DNA of 64,000 bases from positions 1 through 64,000 of the forward strand of contig JAGQYS010000026.1 of assembly GCA_020435965.1 (NCBI GenBank), in the 5' to 3' direction. Below the pieces are notes generated by a model. That model was not told where the DNA came from, did no database searches, and saw nothing but the letters and a program-made list of their open reading frames with translations. This document shows positions 50,982 to 60,090 of this stretch, piece by piece (position 1 is the stretch's first letter; the number at the start of each line of letters is the position of its first letter). The translations under genes were made by a program, and so were the position numbers. The stretch is from Flavobacteriaceae bacterium. Lineage in GTDB: Bacteria; Bacteroidota; Bacteroidia; Flavobacteriales; Flavobacteriaceae.

Positions 50982-52589
50982 ATGAAAACCAACCTTAAAA
51001 AAACGTTAGTCTGGGTTTTTACATTTGCAATTTTAGGCTTTTCTAACCTTGGCTATTCCCAGAAAAAATATTCAAAAAAGCAAATTGAGAATCTCAAAGC
51101 AGAAGTAGAGCAAATTGTTGAATCGAACAAAAAACAATCACAAATAATGGTCGATAAGATTTTTAGTTTTGCTGAGCTTGGCTTTCAAGAATATGAATCT
51201 ACAAAGTACTTAACAGGAATTTTAAAAGAAAATGGCTTTACCATTGAAAATGGAATTTCTGGTATTACAACGGCATGGTTTGCTACTTGGAGCAATGGAG
51301 ATGGTCCAACAATTGCTTTAGGAAGCGATGTAGATTGTATTCCAAAAGCCTCACAATATCCAGGAGTTGCCTATCATAAACCTATTGTAGATGGAGCTCC
51401 AGGACATGGGGAAGGACATAATTCAGGTATTCCTTTAAATATAACAGCTGCATTAGCTGTAAAACAAATAATGGAAAGGGAAAATATTCAAGGTACATTA
51501 ATTTTATGGCCAGGAATTGCTGAAGAACTTGTTGCTGCTAAAGCTTGGTATGTTCGTGATGGTTTATTTAAAGATATTGATATGTGCATTTTTACACATG
51601 TTAGTAGTAATTTAGGTGTTTCTTGGGGACCAACCAGAGGCACTGGACTTATTTCTGTTGAATATTCTTTTGAAGGCGAAGCCGCACATTCAGCTGGTTC
51701 ACCTTGGCGTGGGAGAAGTGCATTAGATGCGGCTGAGTTAATGAACGTTGGTTGGAATTATAAGAGAGAACATCTGCATCCTTTAAAACGCTCGCACTCC
51801 ATTTTCACTGATGCTGGCGATCAGCCAAATGTGGTGCCATCTAAAGCTTCCATTTGGTATTATTTTAGAGATATAACTTATGATGGAATTATGGAAATGT
51901 ATCACGAAGCTAATGATGTAGCCAAAGGAGCAGCCTTAATGACAGGCACAAAAGTGAACTCCAAAATTTTAGGAACTGCTTGGCCAAGACATTATAATAA
52001 AACGATAGCTGAAACCATGTATGAGAATATTAAGCATGTTGGTTTGCCAGAATGGTCTGAAGATGATCAAACTTTGGCAAAAGCGGTTCAAACAGAAGTA
52101 AATTCAAACGAGATTAAAGGGTTGAATACAGAATTATCACCTTTGGGATTGCCAGTTAAAGAGCCTGTTAGTGGAGGCTCTGATGATATTGGAGATATAT
52201 CATGGACAGTTCCAACGGTAACTATGGGTTATCCTTCAAATATTCCTGGACTGCAAGGACACCATTGGAGCAATGCTATTGCAATGGCCACACCAATAGC
52301 ACACAAAGGCGTTACTGCTGGAGCAAAAGTAGAAGCCATGACGATTTTAGATTTTTTATTAAAACCAGAATTATTGTCTCAAGCTTGGGATTATTTTAAT
52401 AATGTACAAAGTAAAGACACAAAATATAAGCCAATGTTGGGAGCTGATGATATGCCTCCAAGTTATTTAAATAAAGACAAACAAGAACAGTTTAGACCTC
52501 TTTTAGAGAAGTTTTATTACGATGAAACTAAGTATGATAGTTATTTAGAGCAACTGGGAATAAAATACCCAACCCTTAAAAAAGATTAA
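50982..52589 (+). CDS. Exported M20-family amidohydrolase (AbgB-like)
   Basis: The 535-residue protein has a signal peptide and an M20 metallopeptidase fold: the metal and substrate loop ALGSDVDCIPKASQYP, the GEGHNSG region, the EEL motif (IAEELVAAKAWYV), a dimerisation domain around VEYSFEGEAAHSAGSPWRGR, and SGGSDDIGDISWTVP. It is most like the p-aminobenzoyl-glutamate hydrolase group, but that is a distant guess. A terminator follows at 52597. Confidence 0.82.
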   Translation: MKTNLKKTLVWVFTFAILGFSNLGYSQKKYSKKQIENLKAEVEQIVESNKKQSQIMVDKIFSFAELGFQEYESTKYLTGILKENGFTIENGISGITTAWFATWSNGDGPTIALGSDVDCIPKASQYPGVAYHKPIVDGAPGHGEGHNSGIPLNITAALAVKQIMERENIQGTLILWPGIAEELVAAKAWYVRDGLFKDIDMCIFTHVSSNLGVSWGPTRGTGLISVEYSFEGEAAHSAGSPWRGRSALDAAELMNVGWNYKREHLHPLKRSHSIFTDAGDQPNVVPSKASIWYYFRDITYDGIMEMYHEANDVAKGAALMTGTKVNSKILGTAWPRHYNKTIAETMYENIKHVGLPEWSEDDQTLAKAVQTEVNSNEIKGLNTELSPLGLPVKEPVSGGSDDIGDISWTVPTVTMGYPSNIPGLQGHHWSNAIAMATPIAHKGVTAGAKVEAMTILDFLLKPELLSQAWDYFNNVQSKDTKYKPMLGADDMPPSYLNKDKQEQFRPLLEKFYYDETKYDSYLEQLGIKYPTLKKD

Positions 52590-52596
52590 TCATAAA

Positions 52597-52623
52597 AAAA
52601 GCTCTAGAATTTCTAGAGCTTTT
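52597..52623. terminator. Terminator after the M20 gene
   Basis: AAAAGCTCTAGAA and TTCTAGAGCTTTT pair around a minimal loop, and T runs follow. It can serve both the M20 gene and the convergent small lipoprotein gene. Confidence 0.85.
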
Positions 52624-52645
52624 ATTTTTTAATTCAAAACAGTAA

Positions 52646-52864
52646 TTATTGTCCAGAAACTGAATCAACAACTTCTTCAACAGCTTCTTCCATATCTTCC
52701 ATAGTTTCTTCTGCGTCTTCAATTACTTCTTCTGCATCATCCATAGTTTCTTCCATTGTAGCTTCTATTTGAGCTTCAGTAGTTTCTTCTTTTTTCTCTC
52801 TGCAAGAAGTAAAAGTTAAAGATAAGGCTAGAACAATTACTGTACTTAAGATTAATTTTTTCAT
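52646..52864 (-). CDS. Small Glu-rich lipoprotein
   Basis: The 72-residue protein has a lipoprotein signal (ILSTVIVLALSLTFTSC, Cys21) and a mature tail of about 50 residues that is almost all Glu, Asp, Met, Ala and Val (ATMEETMDDAEEVIEDAEET), likely one acidic helix. No family is recognised; small acidic lipoproteins are common in flavobacteria. The gene stands alone between two terminators. Confidence 0.6.
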   Translation of the reverse strand: MKKLILSTVIVLALSLTFTSCREKKEETTEAQIEATMEETMDDAEEVIEDAEETMEDMEEAVEEVVDSVSGQ

Positions 52865-52985
52865 TTTAGTGTCTTTTTAGTGTTAAAATTGCGTGCAAAT
52901 GTATATCTAAATTAGTTTACAATTATCATTTACAGTTAATTATTTCTATTTACGTTTAAAACTTGGATTTGGATGTTTTAGAAAT

Positions 52986-53016
52986 AAAAAAGTCTTACAT
53001 ATTGTAAGACTTTTTT
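52986..53016. terminator. Terminator after the M14 pair
   Basis: AAAAAAGTCTTACA pairs with TGTAAGACTTTTTT around a 3-nt loop, 19 bp beyond the stop of the leftward M14 gene. Confidence 0.88.
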
Positions 53017-53034
53017 AAAATTAACTAAAATGAA

Positions 53035-54777
53035 TTATTTTTTCTGATAGGAAGCTAAACCACCTTTTTCACTATCAACATGAATGCTGTAGTTAGAATT
53101 TCCTTTTACAATCCAACGTACTTTTACAATGTCATTTCCAGGGATATTTTTTACTTCCAATTTCTCTGGATTGTTTTTTTGCTCATGAGCTACACCAAAA
53201 TCTTCATCAGTTAAGAGCATTCCACTAACTACATTGGCTCCTTTAATGCTTATGTAGTCAGGTCTGGTAATATTGTATTTTAAATCTTGACTAGCATGTG
53301 TTGGCATTAAACGATCATTCTTAATATAAGCAGTGATTTCTGTTAAGCCTCCACCCAATGATTTTTCTTTTACATTATTAACAGAAAGCATCGGCATGTG
53401 AAATGCATGATAAAAGGTGAAAGCCATATTACGATGTAATTCTTCTTCAAGCATAAAACCAGGTGTTGCACGACCAATGTTTTTTCTAAAACCTCCTATT
53501 TCTATCTCACCATAAGTTGGATGATTGTAAGGTTTCCAGTCAGTAAATGCATCTCCCATTAACAAATCTTTTTCAAACTCATACATCTGGTCGCGATTAT
53601 TGTTTTCTGTTTTGTAATAAGCAAAGGAGCTAAATATTTCATTGGTAAACGTATAAATACCTCTGCTGCCATAAAACCAATCCAATTCACCTCCAAACAC
53701 AGAATATAAATCTTTATATACTACCATATAACGATAACCAGGCAACATACGTTCTCCTTTTTTACCAATGGCATCATAAATGGCAACATCTGCTCTATTG
53801 TAAGTGGACACATCTTCTTCGGCGCCTGGACCTCTTAAAATCATGCCTCCTGAATTATGAAAACTTTGAGCTCCAGCAATGTTTGGTCTGCTTAAAACAA
53901 AATCGGCAACTGCTCTCGTTTCTGGAGCAGAAAAAGGATACTTGTAAGCGCCACGTTGAATGTAATCTGGTTGCCATTTCCAAGCCCAATCTCTATTTGG
54001 GTCATAATAACCCGGTCTATCTTCATTCACTTCGCCATCACCATCATTATCGATGCCTTCAGAGCCTAAATACTCATAACGTTGCGCAGTAACAACATCA
54101 TCAGGTCCTATTTCTATCATCATTCTAGGGTCTTTTGGATCCACAATCATATTGCCATTTGGGTTTTTACGTCGCATTGTGGTTACTGAACCATCACCAT
54201 CTAAATCTTCAAGTCCGTCTTCGTCAAACAAGCCATCACGATCATCATCCATAGGAATCATACCTGCTCTTGGGCTACTTCCTGTATTGGCTTCTTTCAT
54301 GTAATTATTTCGTGCATCAGGATTTATCGTTGGTACGATATAAAAAATACGATCATTAAGCATATTTGTTATATAGTCAATATCACCAAAATTTTCAGTC
54401 AGATACCAAGCTGTATATGTACATATTTCTGCTCCTTGAATTTCGTTAGAGTGAATGTTACCATCTACATAAAATCCAGGCTTTCTGTCAGCATCACCAA
54501 CTTTATAATTGGTAATTGCCATCATCCAGATATCTCTACCTTCGGTTGATTTTCCGATAGATTTTCTTTTTACTAAATCAGGATAAGCATCAGCCATTTT
54601 TTTACTTAAGGCAGCCAATCCTTCGGCTGTATAATATTTATTGAATGAAATTTGAACTTTCGGATTGTGAGGAGAGCCTGCAGCTCTAAAAATTTCGTCG
54701 TTTTTCTGGGCAAGTACTGCTAACGGAAACATAAGTGAAAGCAATACGAAGTGTAATATATATTTGTGTGATTTCAT
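53035..54777 (-). CDS. Exported M14-family zinc carboxypeptidase
   Basis: The 580-residue protein has a signal peptide (LHFVLLSLMFPLAVLAQ) and an M14 domain. His109 and Glu112 (NIHSNE) and His307 (AQSFHNSGG) are the zinc ligands, Arg156 (NPDAR) binds the substrate, and Glu380 (TFTNEIF) is catalytic, so the active site is intact. Two acidic loops (MDDDRDGLFDEDGLEDLDGD, about 176-195, and IDNDGDGEVNEDRPGY, about 242-257) are Ca-binding-like inserts. A C-terminal beta domain follows. It lies 6 bp after the stop of the paralogue. Confidence 0.88.
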   Translation of the reverse strand: MKSHKYILHFVLLSLMFPLAVLAQKNDEIFRAAGSPHNPKVQISFNKYYTAEGLAALSKKMADAYPDLVKRKSIGKSTEGRDIWMMAITNYKVGDADRKPGFYVDGNIHSNEIQGAEICTYTAWYLTENFGDIDYITNMLNDRIFYIVPTINPDARNNYMKEANTGSSPRAGMIPMDDDRDGLFDEDGLEDLDGDGSVTTMRRKNPNGNMIVDPKDPRMMIEIGPDDVVTAQRYEYLGSEGIDNDGDGEVNEDRPGYYDPNRDWAWKWQPDYIQRGAYKYPFSAPETRAVADFVLSRPNIAGAQSFHNSGGMILRGPGAEEDVSTYNRADVAIYDAIGKKGERMLPGYRYMVVYKDLYSVFGGELDWFYGSRGIYTFTNEIFSSFAYYKTENNNRDQMYEFEKDLLMGDAFTDWKPYNHPTYGEIEIGGFRKNIGRATPGFMLEEELHRNMAFTFYHAFHMPMLSVNNVKEKSLGGGLTEITAYIKNDRLMPTHASQDLKYNITRPDYISIKGANVVSGMLLTDEDFGVAHEQKNNPEKLEVKNIPGNDIVKVRWIVKGNSNYSIHVDSEKGGLASYQKK

Positions 54778-54783
54778 CTCTTC

Positions 54784-56412
54784 TTAGTTTAAGTTTATGG
54801 TTGCATTACTTGTTCCTGTGTGAGCAGCTCCAGCTTGTATTGTTACAGAACCTTTACCCTTTACAAGCCAAGTAAGTTCTTCTGAGCTGTCGCCATCAAT
54901 ACTATCTATGAGTTGAGTTTTTCTACCAGAAATGATTTCTTGATTCGAGTTCAAGTTTAGATCAACCTTTATTCTACGTAACCATCGTGAGCGTTTTCCC
55001 ATTTCGGTATGTGTAGGTAAAAAGCCTTTGTTGTGAACATTTACTGTGATTCGTGTAAGGTTATTGTCCACATTTTCGGTCGTGATGTTTTCAATAGTGA
55101 TGTTTGGTTGAAGTTTAGTAACTTCCAATATAAAATCTGTGTGCTTTTTACTGATATCATCAACCATATTATATGGAGGATTTGTCATTTTATATGGTGC
55201 AATGCCACCAACTTCAACTTTCTTATTTGGGAAATCTGGATGCTTTATCTCTTTCCAGTCAACAAAATAGTTAGGTAAATTTTCCTGTTCAGCCCATTGT
55301 AAAAAGTTGGCTTTTGGGTTCTTTTTGGCTTTTAATGTAGAGTCACCTTCAAACTTTGGTGGCCACCAACCTGGAGTTCCCATGGCTAATTTTCCAAAGT
55401 GAAAATAAGACCACTCAAAAAAGCCACCACCTTGTTCATCAACAGAAGGAGCATCTTTTGTACCTGTTATTTTTTTGTATTTTTTTGATAGAAACTCATT
55501 AAGGGAAGCATCATCCTTTAATATGCTTGTCACCACTCTTTTATTTGCATTTTGAGCATTGTATTTAAGTGGGTTTGATAAATTGTTAGCAGGACCTAAA
55601 GTTAATATGGCATAAATGTTCCATTGCTCGTATAGGAAATCTAAAAGGGCACGATGTTCTTTTTCAGAGACTGCATGCTCACCTGCTCCAGGAGTGAAAT
55701 ATGGATAGTTATAGGTAAGGTTTTTATTAAAATGAATGCCACCTTTTCCATCTTCATTATACTTTCCGTCTTTGTCATTATCAATACCTTCACTAAATAC
55801 TTTATAGTTACCTAATTCACCTTCATCTGAATTGGCTTTAACCATAATTCGTTCATCTTCTTTTAGCTTTACGTAGTTGCCAGTGACATCTTCAACTCTT
55901 ATAAGTGTAATTAATCCGTCTTTATTTAAGTCTTCAAAGGGATCTTCATTTAATTTTCCGTCTCTATCATCGTCAGTGTCTTTTGCATTGCCTTGTGCTT
56001 CATACTTTAAGGAAGAAAAATATTGCTCTGTGGCATTTGGACTCATGTTTGGAAAAATATAAAACGTGGTATGTTCTAAAATTTCTGAATGGTTTTCAAG
56101 AATGTTATTGGCAATATTCACTGCCATTTCTGTGCTTAAAAGTAAGCTGCCATCAACACCTCCAACAATAGCAATAGCTGGATTGTTTTCTGGTTTGCCT
56201 TTAAATAAAGTAAGTGCCCAAATATCGTGACCACCAACTGTTTTTGTTAGTGATTGTAGTTTAGCATTTGATGTATGTTTGCTCTGAATTTGTTTGAGCG
56301 CATTGGATATCTCGTTGTTGTTCCTGTAATCTGTCTGAGCAAATACATTTATGGAAGCAAGACACATAGTTATCCAAAATAATTTGAATAATGGTTGGTT
56401 GGTTTTAAACAT
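54784..56412 (-). CDS. M14-like exported protein, catalytic site lost
   Basis: The 542-residue protein is a clear paralogue of the next gene: signal peptide, M14-like fold and the same acidic loops (DTDDDRDGKLNEDPFEDLNK, IDNDKDGKYNEDGKGG). Each key site is replaced when aligned: HxxE reads GVDGSL (His to Asp87, Glu to Leu90), NPDAR reads SPNAT (Arg to Thr128), the third His falls in TLGPANN, and the catalytic Glu falls in AMGTPGWW. It should not bind zinc or cut peptides. It may be a binding partner of the active enzyme encoded 6 bp downstream. Confidence 0.75.
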   Translation of the reverse strand: MFKTNQPLFKLFWITMCLASINVFAQTDYRNNNEISNALKQIQSKHTSNAKLQSLTKTVGGHDIWALTLFKGKPENNPAIAIVGGVDGSLLLSTEMAVNIANNILENHSEILEHTTFYIFPNMSPNATEQYFSSLKYEAQGNAKDTDDDRDGKLNEDPFEDLNKDGLITLIRVEDVTGNYVKLKEDERIMVKANSDEGELGNYKVFSEGIDNDKDGKYNEDGKGGIHFNKNLTYNYPYFTPGAGEHAVSEKEHRALLDFLYEQWNIYAILTLGPANNLSNPLKYNAQNANKRVVTSILKDDASLNEFLSKKYKKITGTKDAPSVDEQGGGFFEWSYFHFGKLAMGTPGWWPPKFEGDSTLKAKKNPKANFLQWAEQENLPNYFVDWKEIKHPDFPNKKVEVGGIAPYKMTNPPYNMVDDISKKHTDFILEVTKLQPNITIENITTENVDNNLTRITVNVHNKGFLPTHTEMGKRSRWLRRIKVDLNLNSNQEIISGRKTQLIDSIDGDSSEELTWLVKGKGSVTIQAGAAHTGTSNATINLN

Positions 56413-56515
56413 AATGTGTGCGAATTTAGTTTGTGATTATGTATGTAAGCCCTTTGAAAAGGGCATCTAACAAACGTATTCGTTATTTGTATATAATCCA
56501 AAAAAAACGAAGGCT

Positions 56516-57778
56516 TTAACTTTTGTTTAAGTAAGTTATAATCTTGGCTACAGCACCTTGGTTGTCTTTGATATATGTTGAATTTTGGCTACCTGATTTC
56601 ACTCTTAAATCTTCATCATTAATTAAATTGATTAACACTGAATTTAATTCAGTTTGATTTGAAATGCTAAACATCCCTTGTTTTTCAATCATTGCTGAAG
56701 CTTCAGGAAATTTTTTGTAGTGGTTACCAATTATTATCGGAACACCAAAAACAGCAGCTTCCAGCGTATTGTGTAATCCGCTTGTGCCTAAACCACCACC
56801 AACATAAGCAATGTCTGCATAGCTGTAAATTCTTGACAGTAAGCCAATGGTGTCTATGATAAATACGTTAGCATTTTGTAAGTCTGAAGTGTCTTTTTCA
56901 GAGTATAGAATTGTGGTTTGTTTTAGCTTGGTTTTTAAGTTTGAAATTTGAGCACTTTTAATGTTGTGCGGAGCAATAATATATTTGGTGTTAGACGTAT
57001 CTTCATTGATAAAATTGATGAATAACGCCTCGTCATCAGGCCAAGAGCTTCCAACAACCACACAAAGATGGTCTTGTTTAAAAGTTTCAATAAAGTTTAA
57101 AGTATTGTCAATAGTTAGCTGGTTTGAAACCCTATCAAACCTTGTGTCACCAGAAATGGTAACATCATTGTAACCAATTTTGTTCAGCAATTGTTTTGAT
57201 TCTTCATTCTGAACAAAAATATGATTAAAGGCAAATAAGGCTTTTTGCATCCATCTTCCTGAAGGTTTAAAAAAACTTTGATTCTTTCTAAAAAGTGCAG
57301 AAATCAGAATGGCTTTAATATGTCGTTTTTTTACTTCCAACAAATAATTTGGCCAGATTTCATACTTCACAAAAATCACTAACTCAGGATGTACAAGATT
57401 GAGAAATCGCTTAGCATTAGCAGAAGTGTCTAAGGGTAAATACACAACAACATCAGCAATAGGTGTGTTTTTTTTAACCTCATAACCAGAAGGCGAAAAA
57501 AAAGTAAGCACCACTTTATGTTGAGGATACATTGTTTTCACTTGCTCAAAAACGGGTAAGCCTTGTTCGTATTCACCTAATGAAGCACAATGGAACCAAA
57601 GGGTTTTATTATTATCGGTCAATTTTGATTCTAACAAACCAAAGCTTGCTTTTCTGCCCTTTACGCCAAGTTTCAACTTTTCATTAAACAAACCAATAAG
57701 GGTTAAGTGAAATCCTGCAATATGAGTTAAAATGTTATAGAAATGTTTCAACGACAAAAGTTTAAAGCTAAAATACAT
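56516..57778 (-). CDS. waaA: 3-deoxy-D-manno-octulosonic acid (Kdo) transferase
   Basis: The 420-residue glycosyltransferase adds Kdo to lipid A. It has an N-terminal membrane-associated part (YFSFKLLSLKHFYNILTHIA), the GEYEQGLPV acceptor motif (SLGEYEQG), FVKYEIWPNYL, and the C-terminal donor motif YVGGGLGTSGLHNTLEAAVF. All agree with the GT30 family. It is divergent from the DegT gene, and no terminator was seen on its 3' side (56413-56515 shows only AT-rich DNA). Confidence 0.92.
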   Translation of the reverse strand: MYFSFKLLSLKHFYNILTHIAGFHLTLIGLFNEKLKLGVKGRKASFGLLESKLTDNNKTLWFHCASLGEYEQGLPVFEQVKTMYPQHKVVLTFFSPSGYEVKKNTPIADVVVYLPLDTSANAKRFLNLVHPELVIFVKYEIWPNYLLEVKKRHIKAILISALFRKNQSFFKPSGRWMQKALFAFNHIFVQNEESKQLLNKIGYNDVTISGDTRFDRVSNQLTIDNTLNFIETFKQDHLCVVVGSSWPDDEALFINFINEDTSNTKYIIAPHNIKSAQISNLKTKLKQTTILYSEKDTSDLQNANVFIIDTIGLLSRIYSYADIAYVGGGLGTSGLHNTLEAAVFGVPIIIGNHYKKFPEASAMIEKQGMFSISNQTELNSVLINLINDEDLRVKSGSQNSTYIKDNQGAVAKIITYLNKS

Positions 57779-57876
57779 TGTTTCTTTTAATTGATTGGAT
57801 TTACTACATGGATTTTCGTATTTTCGTTGTCTGCAAATGAAAAGCTATTTCGTTTTAACAATCAAAATATAACCCT

Positions 57877-59031
57877 GTGAAAAAAATACAAATGGTTGAT
57901 CTTAAAGGTCAATATGAAGCTATCAAAAATACCATTGATGCATCAGTTATAGAAGTTATTGAATCTACTGCATTTATAAACGGACCAAAGGTTCATGAGT
58001 TTCAAAAAAATTTAGAAGACTACCTTGATGTCAAGCATGTAATTCCTTGTGCTAATGGAACTGATGCCTTGCAAATTGCCATGATGGGTTTAGGGTTAAA
58101 GCCTGGAGATGAGGTTATAACTGCCGATTTTACTTTTGCGGCAACTGTTGAAGTTATTGCATTGTTAGGTTTAACTCCTGTTTTGGTAGATGTAGAACCT
58201 GATACGTTTAACATTGATGTTGAAGCTATAAAAAAAGCCATCACTTCAAATACAAAAGCCATTGTTCCTGTACATTTATTTGGTCAATGTGCCAATATGG
58301 ATGCGATTATGGATATTGCCAACGAACATAATTTATTTGTAATTGAAGATAATGCCCAAGCTATTGGAGCAACTTACACGTCATCCAATGGTAAAAAGCA
58401 AAAAGCTGGAACTATTGGTCATGTAGCTTCAACGTCATTTTTTCCATCAAAAAACTTAGGATGTTATGGTGATGGAGGAGCGATTTTTACTAATGATGAT
58501 AAATTGGCTCATGTAATTAGAGGAATTGTAAATCATGGCATGTACAGACGTTATTATCACGATGTTGTAGGTGTAAATTCTAGATTGGATTCTATTCAGG
58601 CTGTAATTCTTAACACAAAGCTTAAATATTTAGATTCGTATAACAAAGCAAGGCAAGATGCAGCTAGAAAATATAATGAGGCATTTAAAGGTCAAGAATA
58701 TATTGTAACTCCAATTACAAAAAGGACTTGTGATGGTATTTGTTCAGATTGTGATTGTCATGTATTTCATCAGTATACTTTAAAAATCACCAATGGCAAA
58801 AGAGATGCGCTTGTTGATCATTTAAATGGTTTAGATATTCCTTGCGGTGTTTACTACCCTGTGCCTTTGCACTTGCAAGAAGCGTATAAAGATGCTCGAT
58901 ACAACGAAGCGGACTTTCAAGTCACTAACCAACTTATAAAAGAGGTTATTTCTTTGCCAATGCACACAGAACTTGATGATGAACAAATAGAATTTATCAC
59001 TTCAAAAGTAATCGAATTTGTAAATGGATAA
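57877..59031 (+). CDS. DegT/DnrJ/EryC1/StrS-family aminotransferase
   Basis: This PLP-dependent sugar aminotransferase has 384 residues. The Lys of SFFPSKNLGCYGDGG forms the Schiff base, NGTDALQIAMMGLGLKPGDE holds the phosphate-binding turn, and DNAQAIGATY is the usual Asp-x-x-Gln region. An insert with CDGICSDCDC (about residues 287-296) has four or five cysteines. Start is GTG at 57877 (MKKIQMVDLKGQYE); the next Met is at 57892. It overlaps galE by 8 bp and likely acts on a UDP-sugar for surface glycan. Confidence 0.87.
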   Translation: MKKIQMVDLKGQYEAIKNTIDASVIEVIESTAFINGPKVHEFQKNLEDYLDVKHVIPCANGTDALQIAMMGLGLKPGDEVITADFTFAATVEVIALLGLTPVLVDVEPDTFNIDVEAIKKAITSNTKAIVPVHLFGQCANMDAIMDIANEHNLFVIEDNAQAIGATYTSSNGKKQKAGTIGHVASTSFFPSKNLGCYGDGGAIFTNDDKLAHVIRGIVNHGMYRRYYHDVVGVNSRLDSIQAVILNTKLKYLDSYNKARQDAARKYNEAFKGQEYIVTPITKRTCDGICSDCDCHVFHQYTLKITNGKRDALVDHLNGLDIPCGVYYPVPLHLQEAYKDARYNEADFQVTNQLIKEVISLPMHTELDDEQIEFITSKVIEFVNG

Positions 59032-60049
59032 GATACTTGTAACAGGAGGTTTAGGATTTATAGGTTCGCATACAGTTGTTGAACTACAAAATAGTGGCTA
59101 TGAAGTTGTGATTATTGATGATTTGTCAAATTCATCTATTGATATTTTAGATAGAATTACTACAATTACTGGGATACGACCGCAATTTGAACAACTTGAT
59201 TTAAAGGAAAAAACAAAGGTTTCATCCTTTTTTAAAAATCATAATGATATAAAAGGAATTATACATTTTGCTGCAAGCAAAGCGGTTGGAGAAAGTGTAG
59301 AGAACCCTTTAATGTATTATGAAAACAACATAAATACCTTAGTTTATGTGTTGCAAGAACTAAAAAAATTAGATCATGCAAACTTCATTTTCAGTTCATC
59401 GTGTACAGTTTATGGTCAAGCAGATGAGTTGCCAATTACAGAAAATGCACCTGTAAAAAAAGCCGAATCACCTTACGGAAATACAAAACAAATTGGTGAA
59501 GAGATTATAAGTGACACTTGCAAAGTGAACCCTAAGCTAAAGTCTATTGCATTGCGTTATTTTAATCCTATTGGTGCTCATGACAGTGCCAATATTGGTG
59601 AACTTCCTATTGGAGTGCCACAAAATTTAGTACCATTTATTACGCAAACAGCAATTGGATTAAGAGACCAATTGTCTGTTTTTGGTAACGATTATCCAAC
59701 ACCTGATGGTACTTGCATTAGAGATTATATTCATGTTGTTGATTTGGCTAAAGCTCATGTTGTGGCATTAGAGCGTTTGCTTCAAAACAAAAATGAATCA
59801 AACTACGAAACCTTTAATTTAGGTACAGGAAAAGGAAGTTCTGTTTTAGAAGTGATTCAATCTTTTGAACGAGTCTCAGGACAAAAACTCAATTATAAAA
59901 TAGCCGATAGAAGAGCAGGAGATGTTATTGCTGCTTATGCTGATACATCAAAGGCAAATAATGAGCTAGGTTGGAAAGCACAGCTCACCTTAGATGATGC
60001 TATGAAATCTGCTTGGAAATGGGAGCAAAACATTCGAAAAAATGCCTAA
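59024..60049 (+). CDS. galE: UDP-glucose 4-epimerase
   Basis: The 341-residue short-chain dehydrogenase-type enzyme interconverts UDP-glucose and UDP-galactose. The NAD motif is VTGGLGFIGSHTVVELQNSG, the catalytic pair is SSSCTVYG and YGNTKQ (Tyr-x3-Lys), and RYFNPIGAHDSANIGELPIG is typical of GalE. The ATG lies within the end of the aminotransferase gene (8-bp overlap), which suggests that both serve one nucleotide-sugar route. Confidence 0.92.
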   Translation: MDKILVTGGLGFIGSHTVVELQNSGYEVVIIDDLSNSSIDILDRITTITGIRPQFEQLDLKEKTKVSSFFKNHNDIKGIIHFAASKAVGESVENPLMYYENNINTLVYVLQELKKLDHANFIFSSSCTVYGQADELPITENAPVKKAESPYGNTKQIGEEIISDTCKVNPKLKSIALRYFNPIGAHDSANIGELPIGVPQNLVPFITQTAIGLRDQLSVFGNDYPTPDGTCIRDYIHVVDLAKAHVVALERLLQNKNESNYETFNLGTGKGSSVLEVIQSFERVSGQKLNYKIADRRAGDVIAAYADTSKANNELGWKAQLTLDDAMKSAWKWEQNIRKNA

Positions 60050-60090
60050 ATTAGAAGCTTAATAACATTAACTTCTAACCAATTTTAAAA

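Noticed and set aside
54784..56412. A pseudogene call for the inactive M14 paralogue
   Set aside because: The frame is intact over 542 codons with a signal peptide and tight operon spacing; loss of active-site residues points to a maintained non-catalytic protein.
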